In this document: positions 50,391 to 62,070 of the stretch, piece after piece
How positions within the stretch are numbered: the first letter of the stretch is position 1
Layout: each line of letters opens with the position of its first letter
DNA from: Adineta vaga
Taxonomy: Eukaryota; Rotifera
Assembly (NCBI GenBank): GCA_021613535.1
Contig: CP075494.1
Location: forward strand, 13,144,001 to 13,208,000
Direction: 5' to 3'
DNA length: 64,000 nt
Notes under the pieces: generated by a model
Seen by the model: the letters and a program-made list of their open reading frames with translations, nothing else
What the model was told of the DNA's origin: nothing
The model's database searches: none
Translations under genes and position numbers: made by a program

Positions 50391-51462
50391 ATGACTATGT
50401 ATTGCTATTTAACTACGTTTCTTTACGTTTTATATGCTGCTCGAATAACTCTGGGACTTGATTGTTTCGTATGTAATCAAACCTTAGTATTGAGTTCATT
50501 TGAAATGATTAATACAACACGAGCTGAATGTAAATCAACACATAAGGTCAGTCCGATGTGTATGTCAACATTATCGATAGATGCTGAAAGAAAAAATGTT
50601 CATGTCACTTTTGAACATTCAAATGAACAGACATTACTTTTTACAAATGGACATAAGATGACTCAGAGTACTACGAGTATTTGGTTTAATAAAAATATCG
50701 TTACCCAAAGTTTTCAAGCATTTTGTGTCAACAGTACAATTTGTGCAGGAGACATGAACAAGATGTATAATCGAAGTAAGTTTAACAAAGATGTTATTCT
50801 AAGTCTTCATATTGAAAGATCAACAATAGATTCTAATGTGTCTTTCGATATATTTGTTATTATTTTTCTTAGTGAAAAGTTTCAATGCTGTTGAACTTCG
50901 TACAAAACTACAAGAACGTTTATATTCTTCACAATTAAATATTTTTAATTTAACATGTGCCAATAATCAGGGTCAAATTGTTATGTGTGAAAATGGTTTT
51001 TGTCAATTAACTCGACGAAGTCCTACTGATTTTCATCGTACATGCGTATCTCAAGGTGAAAGTACAAATCCATCTGGGATTGTCGTCAAAACACATACTA
51101 TAGAACAATCGCACTCCGAAGTATCGTTTACATACGCTTGCAATAAACCGATGTGTAATGGAGTTGAAACAGATGCACTTGTTCAACACTGGTTAGACCA
51201 CTATAATATAACACGATCATTAGAGACAGATGAAACTATCATACCATCAGTAACAACGGCGGTCACAAGGCCAACCTTACTTACCTCTGGAAGACCATCA
51301 ATAGGATTGAGTTCAGTATCAAATCGACCTTTATCCACAGGAAAAACTGTTAGCACGAGACGTTCAATCACCACAACAACAACAATAAAATCAAATGCAA
51401 CTACAATAATGAATTCGAAATGGATGCTTCTTTTGCTAGTGACAATTCTATTAAAAATCTAG
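50391..51462 (+). CDS. Two-domain Ly6/uPAR-like GPI-anchored protein, gene 2 (intact)
   Basis: Exons 50391-50775 and 50873-51462; 324 aa. Signal peptide MTMYCYLTTFLYVLYAARIT, first unit DCFVCNQTLVL to FCVNSTICAGD, second unit FNLTCANNQGQIVMCENGFC to YACNKPMCNG, a long Ser/Thr stalk (TTTTTIKSNATTIM) and a hydrophobic tail WMLLLLVTILLKI. It has the same layout as gene 1: one domain per exon, the intron in the same place and phase, and matching blocks after it (VELRTKLQERLYSS against IELREKLQSKLY). The two genes are therefore old tandem paralogues within a recently copied segment. Role unknown. Confidence 0.78.
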
Positions 51463-52068
51463 ATGAGCTCCTTAGTTTTCATCAAACTTTTCCGTATATT
51501 TACAAAAAAAACACCTCTAAAATTTATCGAAATAAAGTTACAATTTATAGTTTTTTTGAGTTGATTCTTTTTGAATTTATTTTTTTCGAAGTATAATTCA
51601 ATTCTTTCTTCTTCGAGCGTAAAAAACGAATGCTTCTATGGTACCATCAAAGTATGTTTGTGTGGAGGTTGTCGATGGCAGGACAAATAAAAAAAGATTC
51701 CGTATGTATGTACATGTGTGTGTGTGTGTATGCATGAATCAAATTCATTTTTCTTCATTTAAAAAAGAAACTGTCATATAGGCAGAACATAAACAGTGCG
51801 TGTTTGGGTATGTGAATTGTAAATAAATCAACAAGACAAAAATAAGACATAAATCGTGGTAAGTTGTTCGAATGAAAAACAAGTCTTTTCTCAATATTAT
51901 ATTATAAATATGTACAATAAGTCATTTGTATGCACGATTATGAACTGAAGCCAACTTTGACCTTATTGAATTTGAAATAGACTAGAAAGAAATGGTTATG
52001 AATAAAACAGAAAAAAAGGAACTTTTTTTATGATTTATTTAGACAATTGAATCGACATAGTTTGAAAA
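51463..52068. other. Intergenic, no gene seen
   Basis: A GTGTGTGTGTGTGTG run at about 51715-51729. No gene recognised; it probably includes the 3' UTR of the Ly6-like gene and the promoter of the next gene. Confidence 0.4.
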
Positions 52069-55000
52069 ATGTCGTATAGATATCATGATGATTCGGATAA
52101 TGATGATATTGATCCCTATGAACGTGATCCTGGACGAGAAGTTGTAGAAAAAAACACGCGAAATCGTTTGCAACGTATTGCAGATAATACAAAAGATGAA
52201 TTAAGCAAAGTATTAAAACGTGTCGATACTGTATGTTATAAAATTTCTTCTTCATTATTGAATTTCATTGTTTAATTATAATTTAGACATTAAATAATTA
52301 TGAATATTCAGTTCAATCAGCTTTAAAACAACAAGGAGCAGGCCGAACGGGTCAATCAAATGTGGAACATCTTGCTGATATAAATGAATTAGAAAGTCTA
52401 TTAAATGATACTGTTGCAAAACAAAAAGTAAATCGATTGTATTGATATAAATTAGCAATTATTTTTATATGTTTTAGTATAAACAACGTTTAACAGTGTT
52501 CATTGTTGGACAAACAGAATTAGCGACTGAAAAAGCAAGTCTACTTCAACAAATCGAACAAGTAATATTCAAATTAATTTGAAATTTAAAACAATCGATT
52601 ATATTTTTAGTTTTTTAATGAACAAAAACAAAGTTTTAGTGGCAATGAATTCAGTAGTTATGATATTCGAAATGAAACACAAGATGAAATTGATTTAACA
52701 CTTCGATCATTTGATGTAAAAGATTGTTATCTTCATGTTAAACATCTTGGAACTCGATTGAATGAATTAAATGATGATATTATTACGTATTTAATTCAAA
52801 ATGCTGCAGCGAAACATCAAGCCAAGTAAATTTCATTGAATTATTATTATTTTCATTCGAATTTTCGTTTTAGAGGAAAAAAGAAATTAGCTCAAGCAAC
52901 AAAAGAAACGAAAGATCAATTATCTGCACTTCAACAAAAATTAGAATCTATTAATAATGGTCTGTAATATTATTTCATAATCTATCGCATTAAATCAACA
53001 TTCTCTTTTTTATAGAAATGATGACGAAAGATAGTAAAATAGAAACATTAGAAAAAGCTAATGAAACATTGCAACGTGATCTAAAATCTAAAACCGAATA
53101 TCTTGTAATTAGCATTCGAAATAAATGATTTATATTTTGTAAATTGAATTTTTCTTTTCTAGAAACAATTACAACAAGAAATGGTTCAATATACGTTAGA
53201 AATCAAATCACGAAATAAAACTATAACAGAATTTGAAGTTACAATTAAACAACAACAAAAACAAATCGAAGAATTAACAAATACAATAACAACTATGCAA
53301 CAAGCTCAACCACTAGTAAGAAATGATAGATATTCAATAAAGAAAAGAAAATATACAATCATTTTAGGAACCCATAATCATAACAGAACCAACTGGTATG
53401 TAATATTCTGTAGGTGGGTGACTTCTTTTTCTATCATTATTTCATATAGTTCAAGTACCACAAACAGATGATTCATCACAAACTAACGAAGAAGAATCTA
53501 TATCAAAGATGGTTTGTATTTCTTTTGTTTGACGTAGAAAATAAATCCTTTCGAAAATAATTCACCTCATTTAGGATAGACAAACACAAACAATGTCTCA
53601 AACAAATGAAGGTTCTATTCGAAATCAACCAATACCTATGGATGAAGATCTTCCAGATTTGAATTCATTCTTTAATATACCTGATGGAATTGATTTGAAT
53701 GATGTCACCAGTGAAAATGTAACAACAGCATTTACTAATCTACGAAAATTTGTATGTGATGTTTTTTCTTAAACTCAACATTTCTAATCAGTTTTCTCGA
53801 TAGGCTGTCATTCGTGTGAAAGATTTATTACAAGAACAAGTTGAATTGGAAAATTTAAAACAAGAATTTGAAGAGTATAAAGCAGAACAGGAGAAAGTAG
53901 GAGACAATTGTGTTCTTATTTTGTATAATAATAAAATTTGTTTCAGGAACGTGGTGCATTAATTGAAAAATCAGAACAGGCTTATCAATTACAGATGAAA
54001 GCAGAACAAGCATTGAGTCATTTAGAATCAATGCTAACTGAGCAAGATAAAGCGGTATTTCTATAAAGAATAATTGGTTTGAAAATATTCTTTTTTGCTT
54101 ATTTAGAAAATTCTTTTAATGCATCAGCAAAGCCAAACAGTAAGAAGATATCAAAATTCTACAGATATTTTGACTTTTGTTTTGTAGGAATTCGACGAAA
54201 ATCTTCATGAGAGCGTTTCAACACCGGAAAATTCCATTCCTATCATAGAAGTATCAAATGAACAATCCGATTCCGAAGTGAGAAGACTATTAATCTAAGA
54301 GAAATCTTGAGTTCTTTGATGATTTTCCTTTCAGGATGATGATCAAGAAGATGAAAGTGAAAAAGAAGAACGATCAGCTTCAAGAGAAAAATATTTATCA
54401 TTTATTGAAGAAAGAAAAAATCAACTTGGACATCGAACACATCAACCAGAGTCAACGGGTCCATCACGAAGAACATCACTTCGAGAGGGAGGACTATTTC
54501 AATCATTAGATACGAATAGTGGTAAATAAATATTCTATCTACTTTAAATACATATTCTTTGTTATTCAAGGTTCGCTAAGACATCGATTATCAAATGCAT
54601 CTTACTATAAAAACAGTCGTCAAGGAACTCTTCTAGGTAAACATTTTTTTAATTCATTCCAAATAACACGAGACTTGATTCTATCATAGAAATTGAACAA
54701 AAAAATAAGCATGATCATCAACAACAAACATCAACAGTTACTTCACGAAATTCTTCAAGATATCATGAAAAGTATGAGTTTGAAAAAAAACTCTTTCAAA
54801 GTTCTTTATCATTTCTTTAGATTTGTATCTCAAATGATTCAAGCCGATGAAAGTAAACTTCCATTCTATCATCTTTATGAACTAATTTATAAATTCCGTC
54901 AATGGATCATTCGTTTACTTGAACAAAATAATTTTCTTACGCTTGCTGACCGTCTTCTCATGATTAAACAATTATCATCCGATGAACATTATTCTCCCGA

Positions 55001-56949
55001 AAATTTTCTTGACAATGCCGAACGTACTCTAAAGGATACACGAAAAGTTTTACAATCATGTTTATTACTTCTATTATCGTCAATCACTGAATATCAAATG
55101 AAAGAACAAGACATTCTCAAAGAATCATTACAACCAACACGAGAACCGTCTACGATCGATAATGATCAACAAACATTACTTCTTGAACAAAAAGAAACAA
55201 TTATAAGTGAACTATCAGTAAAATATGAACAATTAACAAATGCTTATAATGAAATGAATAGAAAGCGTGAAGAAGAAATAAGGTAAAAATTATTGAAATC
55301 GATTTTCTCGAAGAACTATTTCTTTACCTTTCAGTCAAAACGAACGTTTTATTGTTGATCAACAAAAACTCATTCAAACTCTTCAACAACAAGTGATTCG
55401 TCTACAAAAACGTCTTTCAAAAATTGAAGCTGACGGTATGGTTGAACCAAGTATTATGTTCACTCGTCTTGACGTTCAACGCAATGAACAAACACTTCAA
55501 CAAGCACTTCATAAAGGCAAAGTTCTCGAAACAACCTATAATGTAAAATAAAACGTTTCAATTTCCTATTGATTATCTCTTGTCTCTAGGAACTAAATGA
55601 AACAATGGAAGATTATGTAAATTTACCATCACAACAATTAGCAAATCTTGTTAAACGATACATGCATTTTCGTCGAGCAAATGAAATTGAAGGTGAACTA
55701 ATGATAGAAATGTTGAATATTTGAACTTTTGAATTCTTATGTTTAGATCGTATTCAAAATGAAATGAATGATCATAATACAAGAAATATTTTGGAAAGAA
55801 TGGAATCATTATATGGAAGAGTTTGTTTTTCTTTTCTTGTAGAAAGAGATCATTGTCATTTTTCTTTTAATGAATTTAGCGTTCGGATGAAATCCGTCAA
55901 CAAATGTTACATGTTCGACAACAACGTACGCATTTAGCGCAAATTTTAACAGAAAAATTCGATGATCTTGAAGATGAAAATAGTATATTTTTAATTCGGC
56001 CAGTTTATTCCTATCAAGGACGGTAAGTTTTTTCAATAGTTTCTTGATCATACAAGAAAATAGTTTCGTTTGAAGAGCTGCTGTTCAATCATATATGAAA
56101 CAAGAAAAACGTCGACGAGAAGCTTTACTCAATGAAAATCAAATGAAAACTAATCATCATCCTACTCGACAATCACATGATCCAACACATCAACATGAAC
56201 AAAATCAATATATAACAACACCGATGTCTTCCTTTCGAGTTTCAAATGAAGAACAACGATTTTTCAATGTAAGAAAGAAAATTACGAATATGATTTGTCT
56301 TTTTTTGTCTTCTATTCATTATTGATAGATCGAACAAAGTGCTCCTCCATGGCGTATATCACCAACTCGACAACAAAATGATTCGAATGACAATAATCAA
56401 TCTCAACAATTTACCGTACAATTAGGTGATTTACCTCGCCTGCAAGAATATGATATTCAACGAACATTAATGCCATTGTCAAATGTTACTGCACCGCTTC
56501 TAACTACCTGCAGTAATAATATAATTGATCCATGTGTACCATCATTAAATTTACGTTCCTATCTGGCACTACAACGACCTGGTCTCAGTAATGTTCGAAC
56601 AGGAAAAACAAATGAAGTGATTCATACTGTCTCACGTGAAGCTCATTCTAGTGTATCAGGTAATTTCGCTTGATCTTGCACTTACATATATATGGTGTCT
56701 TGTAATGATGGAATAGGAAAGAGACTAACAACAAATATTCGTACTCCATTGAATTCGGTAAATGGAGATGTCAGACGAACAAGTCCACAATTACCACCGA
56801 TAAAACGATCGTTACCTTCCGGTATATCGACCAATACAAATGAAAGTAAGACTATGAAAATAAGATATTTTTTGTTAAAATTTAATACTTATTTTTAAGA
56901 ACAAATTCATGGATTTGTTGGTGCAAATGAAATTTCTTCAACTACTTGA
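52069..56949 (+). CDS. Large coiled-coil protein, 26 exons, unrecognised
   Basis: Chain of 26 exons (first 52069-52230, largest 54821-55282, last 56900-56949), all with short introns and good splice signals; 1182 aa and in frame throughout. It starts MSYRYHDDSDNDDIDPYERD. Much is predicted coiled coil (KETKDQLSALQQKLESINN, QQQKQIEELTNTITTMQQAQ, VELENLKQEFEEYKAEQEK). A more globular part has RFVSQMIQADESKLPFYHLY (K at the junction) and LADRLLMIKQLSSDEHYSPE, then ETMEDYVNLPSQQLANLVKR and HFRRANEIE. The C-terminal 300 residues are low-complexity. Likely cytoskeletal, centriolar or ciliary by composition only. Single small exons would be invisible to simple ORF scans. Confidence 0.72.
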
Positions 56950-57284
56950 TTGAATCAAATTACATACTTTAATTATTGATCTTTTTTTTTAATACAAAAT
57001 AAATCTTTTATCTTTTTATCTAAGGGAAATTCATGTCAAGTACTTAGTTGTACTTAAAATAGACATTTGTAGTCAGTAATAATATCTTGTCGAGAAATCT
57101 ATACACTTTGCACATTATCGTTCTATTGCTATATGAGATGTTATTTCATTCAGACACGACATCTGAGACTAAACGCATTGGATTGATTGTTTCAAAAAGA
57201 CCAATGAAAATAAATCAATGTATTCTTTTTAGGTAGGTTTCAAAAAGTAGAATATTGCTATTTCTGTGTTAAATTTTCGAAGAG
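56950..57284. other. Intergenic, no gene seen
   Basis: Short AT-rich gap holding the 3' UTR of the coiled-coil gene and the promoter of SPOUT1. Confidence 0.4.
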
Positions 57285-58640
57285 ATGTCCGATGATTTGA
57301 GTATTTCTCGACCTGAACGTCCACCAAAAGCAGCCGTCAACTCAACTGATTGGCGTCGATATAAAGAGCAAGTGCGTGCATGGAAAAATGCTCGTTTAGA
57401 AAAGCAACTCGACTTCGAAGCTAACGAAACGAAAATATTAGAACAAGAAACGTCCACAACATCAAATATTTCATCTGACTCAATGAAAGGTCGTTCATAT
57501 ACATTATCTATAGCTGTACCAGCTTCAATATTACGTAATGCTCAATCAAATGAATTACGAACTTATTTAGCAGGACAAATAGGTCGTGCAGCAGCTGTTT
57601 TTAATATCGATGAAATCATTGTTTTCGATGATGATGAAACTATTGAACAAGTTGATAATGATCCATTTAGTGCAAGTGAACAACTTATTCGACTTCTCGA
57701 ATATCTTGAATGGTAGGTTTTTAAAACATCTGATGATTTTTTTCTTCTTAGTTATTTATTTTTCACTATATTTATAGTCCACAATATCTTCGAAAATCGT
57801 TCTTTCCTCGACAAAAACTTTTGGAATATGCTGGCTTACTCAATCCATTAGATGCACCACATCATGTACGTACAAATGAATATTGGTTCTATCGAGAAGG
57901 TGTAACATTACCATTGAAACCTGCTGATGGTAAAGGTTCATGGGTTGACGTTGGTCTTTATGAAACAAAAATACAAATTGATAAACGTTTACAACAAGGT
58001 TTACGTGTTACAATTCGACGTACAGATATAACACATGAAGAATATTTTCGAACGAAAGAAGTATTAAGTAAGTTATGCGTTCGAATGAAAGTAAAACAAA
58101 TTTTTATAATATACTTTTTCCAGATGATACACCACAAACTTATAAGAAAAAACGAATTCCTGGTGAAATTGTTAGTCCAAGTACACCTCGTTTAGAGTCT
58201 GGTAAAATTATTTCAATTGTTTGTATTTTAAAATTGATCATTCTTCTTATAAAGGTCTCTATTGGGGTTATCAAGTACGAAAAGCTGGATCGATTAATAC
58301 TATTATTGAAAATTGTCCATTTGATGATGATGATGATGATCCTGATAATCATCATTCAGCTAAATATGATCTTGTTATTGGTACCTCTGAACGTGGTACA
58401 TTACATGATAAAATTGCTGAGTTCCCTCGTTTTCGACATGCCTTAATTGTATTTGGTGGCTTGCAAGGACTTGAAAAAGCATTTGAACAAGGAGAAAATC
58501 CAACTACACCGGAAGAATTATTTCATTTCTATCTGAATACATGTCCGGAACAAGGAAGTCGTACGATACGTACGGAAGAAGCTATTCTCATCACACTTTC
58601 TTGTTTAAGAGGAAAATTACTCTCCGCAGCTATGAAATAA
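57285..58640 (+). CDS. SPOUT1: SPOUT-domain RNA methyltransferase (CENP-32 type)
   Basis: SAM-dependent methyltransferase with an alpha/beta knot; human SPOUT1 (C9orf114/CENP-32) methylates rRNA or associates with the spindle (family knowledge). Exons 57285-57712, 57778-58067, 58124-58201 and 58255-58640; 393 aa against 376 in human. Blocks: YTLSIAVPASILRNAQSNEL, LAGQIGRAAAVFNIDEIIVF, CPQYLRKSFFPRQKLLEYAG, LNPLDAPHHVRTNEYWFYRE, GVTLPLKPADGKGSWVDVGL, LYWGYQVRKAGSI, YDLVIGTSERGTLHDKIAEF and HALIVFGGLQGLEKAFEQGE, with the knot at FGGLQGLE and CPEQGSRTIRTEEAILITLS. All family motifs are intact. Confidence 0.96.
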
Positions 58641-59628
58641 TATGCTATGTTTTGTTTTGTTTTGTTATGAATGATGACAAAAAATAAAACCAAAAAAAAA
58701 TGACCGATTTTTTTTTTAAGAATATTCGAGAAATCTGTCATATTTCTAAATGCAATGTAACGTTTATAATCGTAATTAAATATACTAATTATGAGAAATT
58801 TCCGTTATAAATAGATCGAAAACATCATTACATTTATAGACATACCCAACTTGTGAAAAACACAATTTCTTCTTTCTACAGATCTCAGTTTTACTAGATG
58901 ACATATCTGATTATCTTGTAATTTAATTAATCATCAATATTCGACTGTTATATTGATAGGATTTATTCTGTATGAGAGTAAATCATATTATTAGGTACTT
59001 TTATCGATAGAAAATGTTGTTCGATTCGATTTTATTTTTCATATAATGCATAAAAACATCTACACTGGATTTAGATCAAGTTTATATCGAGTCAACAAGT
59101 AAATATTTATCGTAATAGAAGATGATATTAATGTAAACAACTTAGTAGAGAATGATACCCAACACATGACTTGAATTTCTTACAATACTAATTAGTTAGA
59201 ATAAGAAATCGGTTTATCTATTCTTCTTCGTGTGCCACTTTTCTTTCTAAGATGAGAGAGCATTTTTTTCCGTTCTTCTATTTTTCTTCTTTTTCCTCTT
59301 TAAATAGATTTTTTCTCTCGACGTTTACACATGCAATGTTGTACGGAATCTTACCCGATTACTTTCCCTCTTCTTATCTTAGAGAAAGAAGAAGAAGAAA
59401 AAAAAATGAGGAGCCGTTCAATAGTTCACAACAAAACAGTCTTATGACCTATTCAATAAGAAGTCATCGACAAAATACAATAAAAGCAGTTTTTATTGTA
59501 CTTTCGAAATAATTGATTGAGAAACTACTTAGAAGTTAAATACTAACCGAAGACTATTACAAATTGTAAGCATTTACTGTTGTATCTATAGTGTCGTAAA
59601 TAGTGTTTATATAGTTTTAGATTTCATT
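58641..59628. other. 1-kb intergenic region, no gene seen
   Basis: AT-rich. A frame at 59252-59512 is low-complexity (Ser/Phe, then Arg/Lys) and was not accepted. No repeats recognised. Confidence 0.4.
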
Positions 59629-61558
59629 ATGCCAAATTCATTAATCGATATGATACGAAATTGTCCGTCGAGTTCCCAACAAAATGGCAGTCAACCAACA
59701 TCACGTGAAATTAATATTCCAGGTCTTTGTCCGGAAGCATTAGCTGCCTGGGGTGTGGAGCATCCAGCTGATTTAAGTTATCGTGTCGAATTAGCTCGAC
59801 GTATTGCAGCAGCATTTAATGATAGTGACCAAATAGTTATTCTCGATGATGTCGCTTTAGTTGTACCAGAATCAGAACGAGCTGTTTTTCTCGGCATGCG
59901 TGGTTGTGATCGGTCACTTTTACCTGCACTTTGGTTATCGACTGGTTTTCGTCGTGGTGGTCGAATTATTGTTTATTCCCCACCAAATTCAATTGAATTA
60001 ACAAACTATTTAGCTTTAAAGAAGAATATTGAAGAACGTCTACAGCGATCTATTCATATCGAAATTCTTTATGAAGATTCTAACGGGCAACTTCTTGAAC
60101 TATTGAGTATATTTGAAAAGAATTCCAATTCTTATATGGAAATTTGTGAACGATTTGTTCAACGATCACCTGCTGAGTTCTATCCGGAATATCATGTACG
60201 CATGTTTAAACGACATATTGATCAAATTCTCAAAGATGCCAATCGATCATTTGTTTTTCCATATGAAATGACTGAATTTCATCAACAAGAACTTCAATGC
60301 TATTCTGATCGATTAAAACTACCTGATTTACCAACAAATGATAAAGCAAAACATAATTTCTTTTTACGTTCACAAGCATTTACTGCTCTACCAAAATTAC
60401 TTGCCGCTTCACCTGATGGAACTATTATCGATAATTATCAACAATATATAACAACATTAGAACATCTCGATTCTATTCATACAGAAAATACACCAGAAAA
60501 TATTCAAGTAAAATCATAATTATTATCGGCAATTTCATAATAAAAATGTTTGTTTCCTCCTTGTCTGCTAGAAATTTGCCAAAGCTGTTATTCAAGCTAT
60601 CGATCAATTATATCAAAAATACAATATCTCAGCATTTGTTAAATTAGATGCGAGTGGTGCAGCTGGTTGGTCATGTATGAGTCCAAGTGAACATGCTTTA
60701 ATTTATAACTGTGATGAAGATCAAACAAAACGCATTGATTATTTACGAGAATATATAGAAAATAAAGTTGTAGGTGAACGATTACCAACACTCGCTGTCA
60801 TTGAAGAATTCATTGAAGCACAAAAACGATCAGGTGATATCGATGCAGATTATACTGTTTGTGGATTTGTTCTCGATGGCAAACTTTTTCCTACATCAAT
60901 TAATCTATGTGGAACAGAAAATGGATGTTACGTTGAACAGGTACGATAATTGTTAATTTTATTCTAGTAGAATTATTTGTCTTTTTCGTAGTGGACATCA
61001 TGTTCACCAACAGATTTGAAAGATTCTCCTGTATATTGGCAACGTATGTTTCAAACCTATTCAATGATGGTTGCTTTTGAAGCATCTGAATTTGGTTATA
61101 CAAATGGAATTTATGCAGGTGATTTATTTGTAACAAAAGATGGTCGTCATAAACAACGTGATTGGAATATTCGTCGTGGTGGACGATCATCACCTGAATC
61201 TTTAGTTATTTTTGGTATGCCAAACTATGAAACAAAAGTGACTATATCTTTAGCTGATTTTGGTCTGAATGGAAAAATGAATAATATTGAATTATTTCAT
61301 CTATATACAGAAATATGTCGATGTCTATCGAATACGTATGGCATGTATATATTTTCCAGTGGATTGGGATATTGTTGTAAGGACGATGAAGAAAATGATT
61401 ATTTAAAATTCAACATTCTTATTCATCCCAAATGGTTAATTAATGTTGATAAAGATGGACAAAAACAGAAGTTACCTAGAAGTGAACACCGAAATAAAGT
61501 GACAGAAATCATTCGCGATACGACTATAAATATTTTGAAAAAGAAATCTCTTGTTTAA
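59629..61558 (+). CDS. ATP-grasp ligase-like protein with pre-ATP-grasp domain
   Basis: Three exons, 59629-60507, 60572-60940 and 60992-61558; 604 aa. The C-terminal half has ATP-grasp marks: FVKLDASGAAGW (nucleotide-binding Lys and Gly-rich loop), VIEEFIEAQ (hinge), DYTVCGFVLDGKLFPTSINL and RDWNIRRGGRSSPESLVIFG, the metal-binding N-x-R-x-G. The N-terminal half (CPEALAAWGVEHPADLSYRV, FRRGGRIIVYSPPNSIELTN) resembles the pre-ATP-grasp part of PGM1-type peptide ligases known from actinobacteria and found in fungi. The predicted reaction is ATP-dependent formation of an amide bond; substrate unknown. It has no obvious signal peptide. Possible horizontal acquisition, with introns gained since, is inference. 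Confidence 0.72.
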
Positions 61559-62070
61559 AAAGAAATCATCACTGTTTAACACGCATACTTGATAGTTTAT
61601 TGTAGACGTTTTATCTTTGAAATAAAAAATACGATAGCTACGTTTCTTTGGAAAAAGTACAATAGATGTTGAATAGATCTATCTCTTTCATACGGTATTT
61701 TACCATATCACATGAGGTATATTCGACGAGAAACTGGTTTATAGTGCAGAGTATTACAGGTGCAAACGGTTTTGAGTCCTGGATAGAGAATGTTTTGGCG
61801 AAAGAGAAAAAAATGTACTCAAAAGACAAATATGATACATTGCTTTTTTTCAACATTAACATCTATAAAATGTGCATAAAATAGCTTCAATTTCATCGTA
61901 CACGAATCAACGAAGCGTTGAATGACGTTTCTCTTTGTTTATAAGCCATTGTCGTGATTTTGTCTTTCTTCAATTTGAAATCTTTCGATAGACAATGAAC
62001 ATCAAGATTGATAATTATCTTTGACTATAAAGAAAGGCAGATCATATCGATATTTTGATATTTATAACAA
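61559..62070. other. Intergenic, no gene seen
   Basis: AT-rich gap between two + strand genes. The frames here are short and show no family resemblance. Confidence 0.4.

Larger units (their letters stand above)
48725..50832 (+). repeat. 2.1-kb duplicated segment, copy B
   Basis: Direct repeat of 39079-41188 (see that entry for the differences). Here the sequence runs on past 50832 through the rest of the intron and an intact second exon, so copy B is the likely source and copy A the derived, truncated one. Confidence 0.93.

Noticed and set aside
50836-51462. Start of the second Ly6-like exon at an internal ATG (50836)
   Set aside because: The splice acceptor at 50871-50872 joins exon 1 in frame and preserves the same intron position and phase as in gene 1.
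54693-55286. Separate 197-aa gene within the coiled-coil locus
   Set aside because: Its first part is out of frame with the upstream exon; a GTATGA...TTTAG intron (54772-54820) links both sides in one frame.
59252-59512. 86-aa frame upstream of the ATP-grasp gene
   Set aside because: Low-complexity Phe/Ser then Arg/Lys runs; no family match or splice context.
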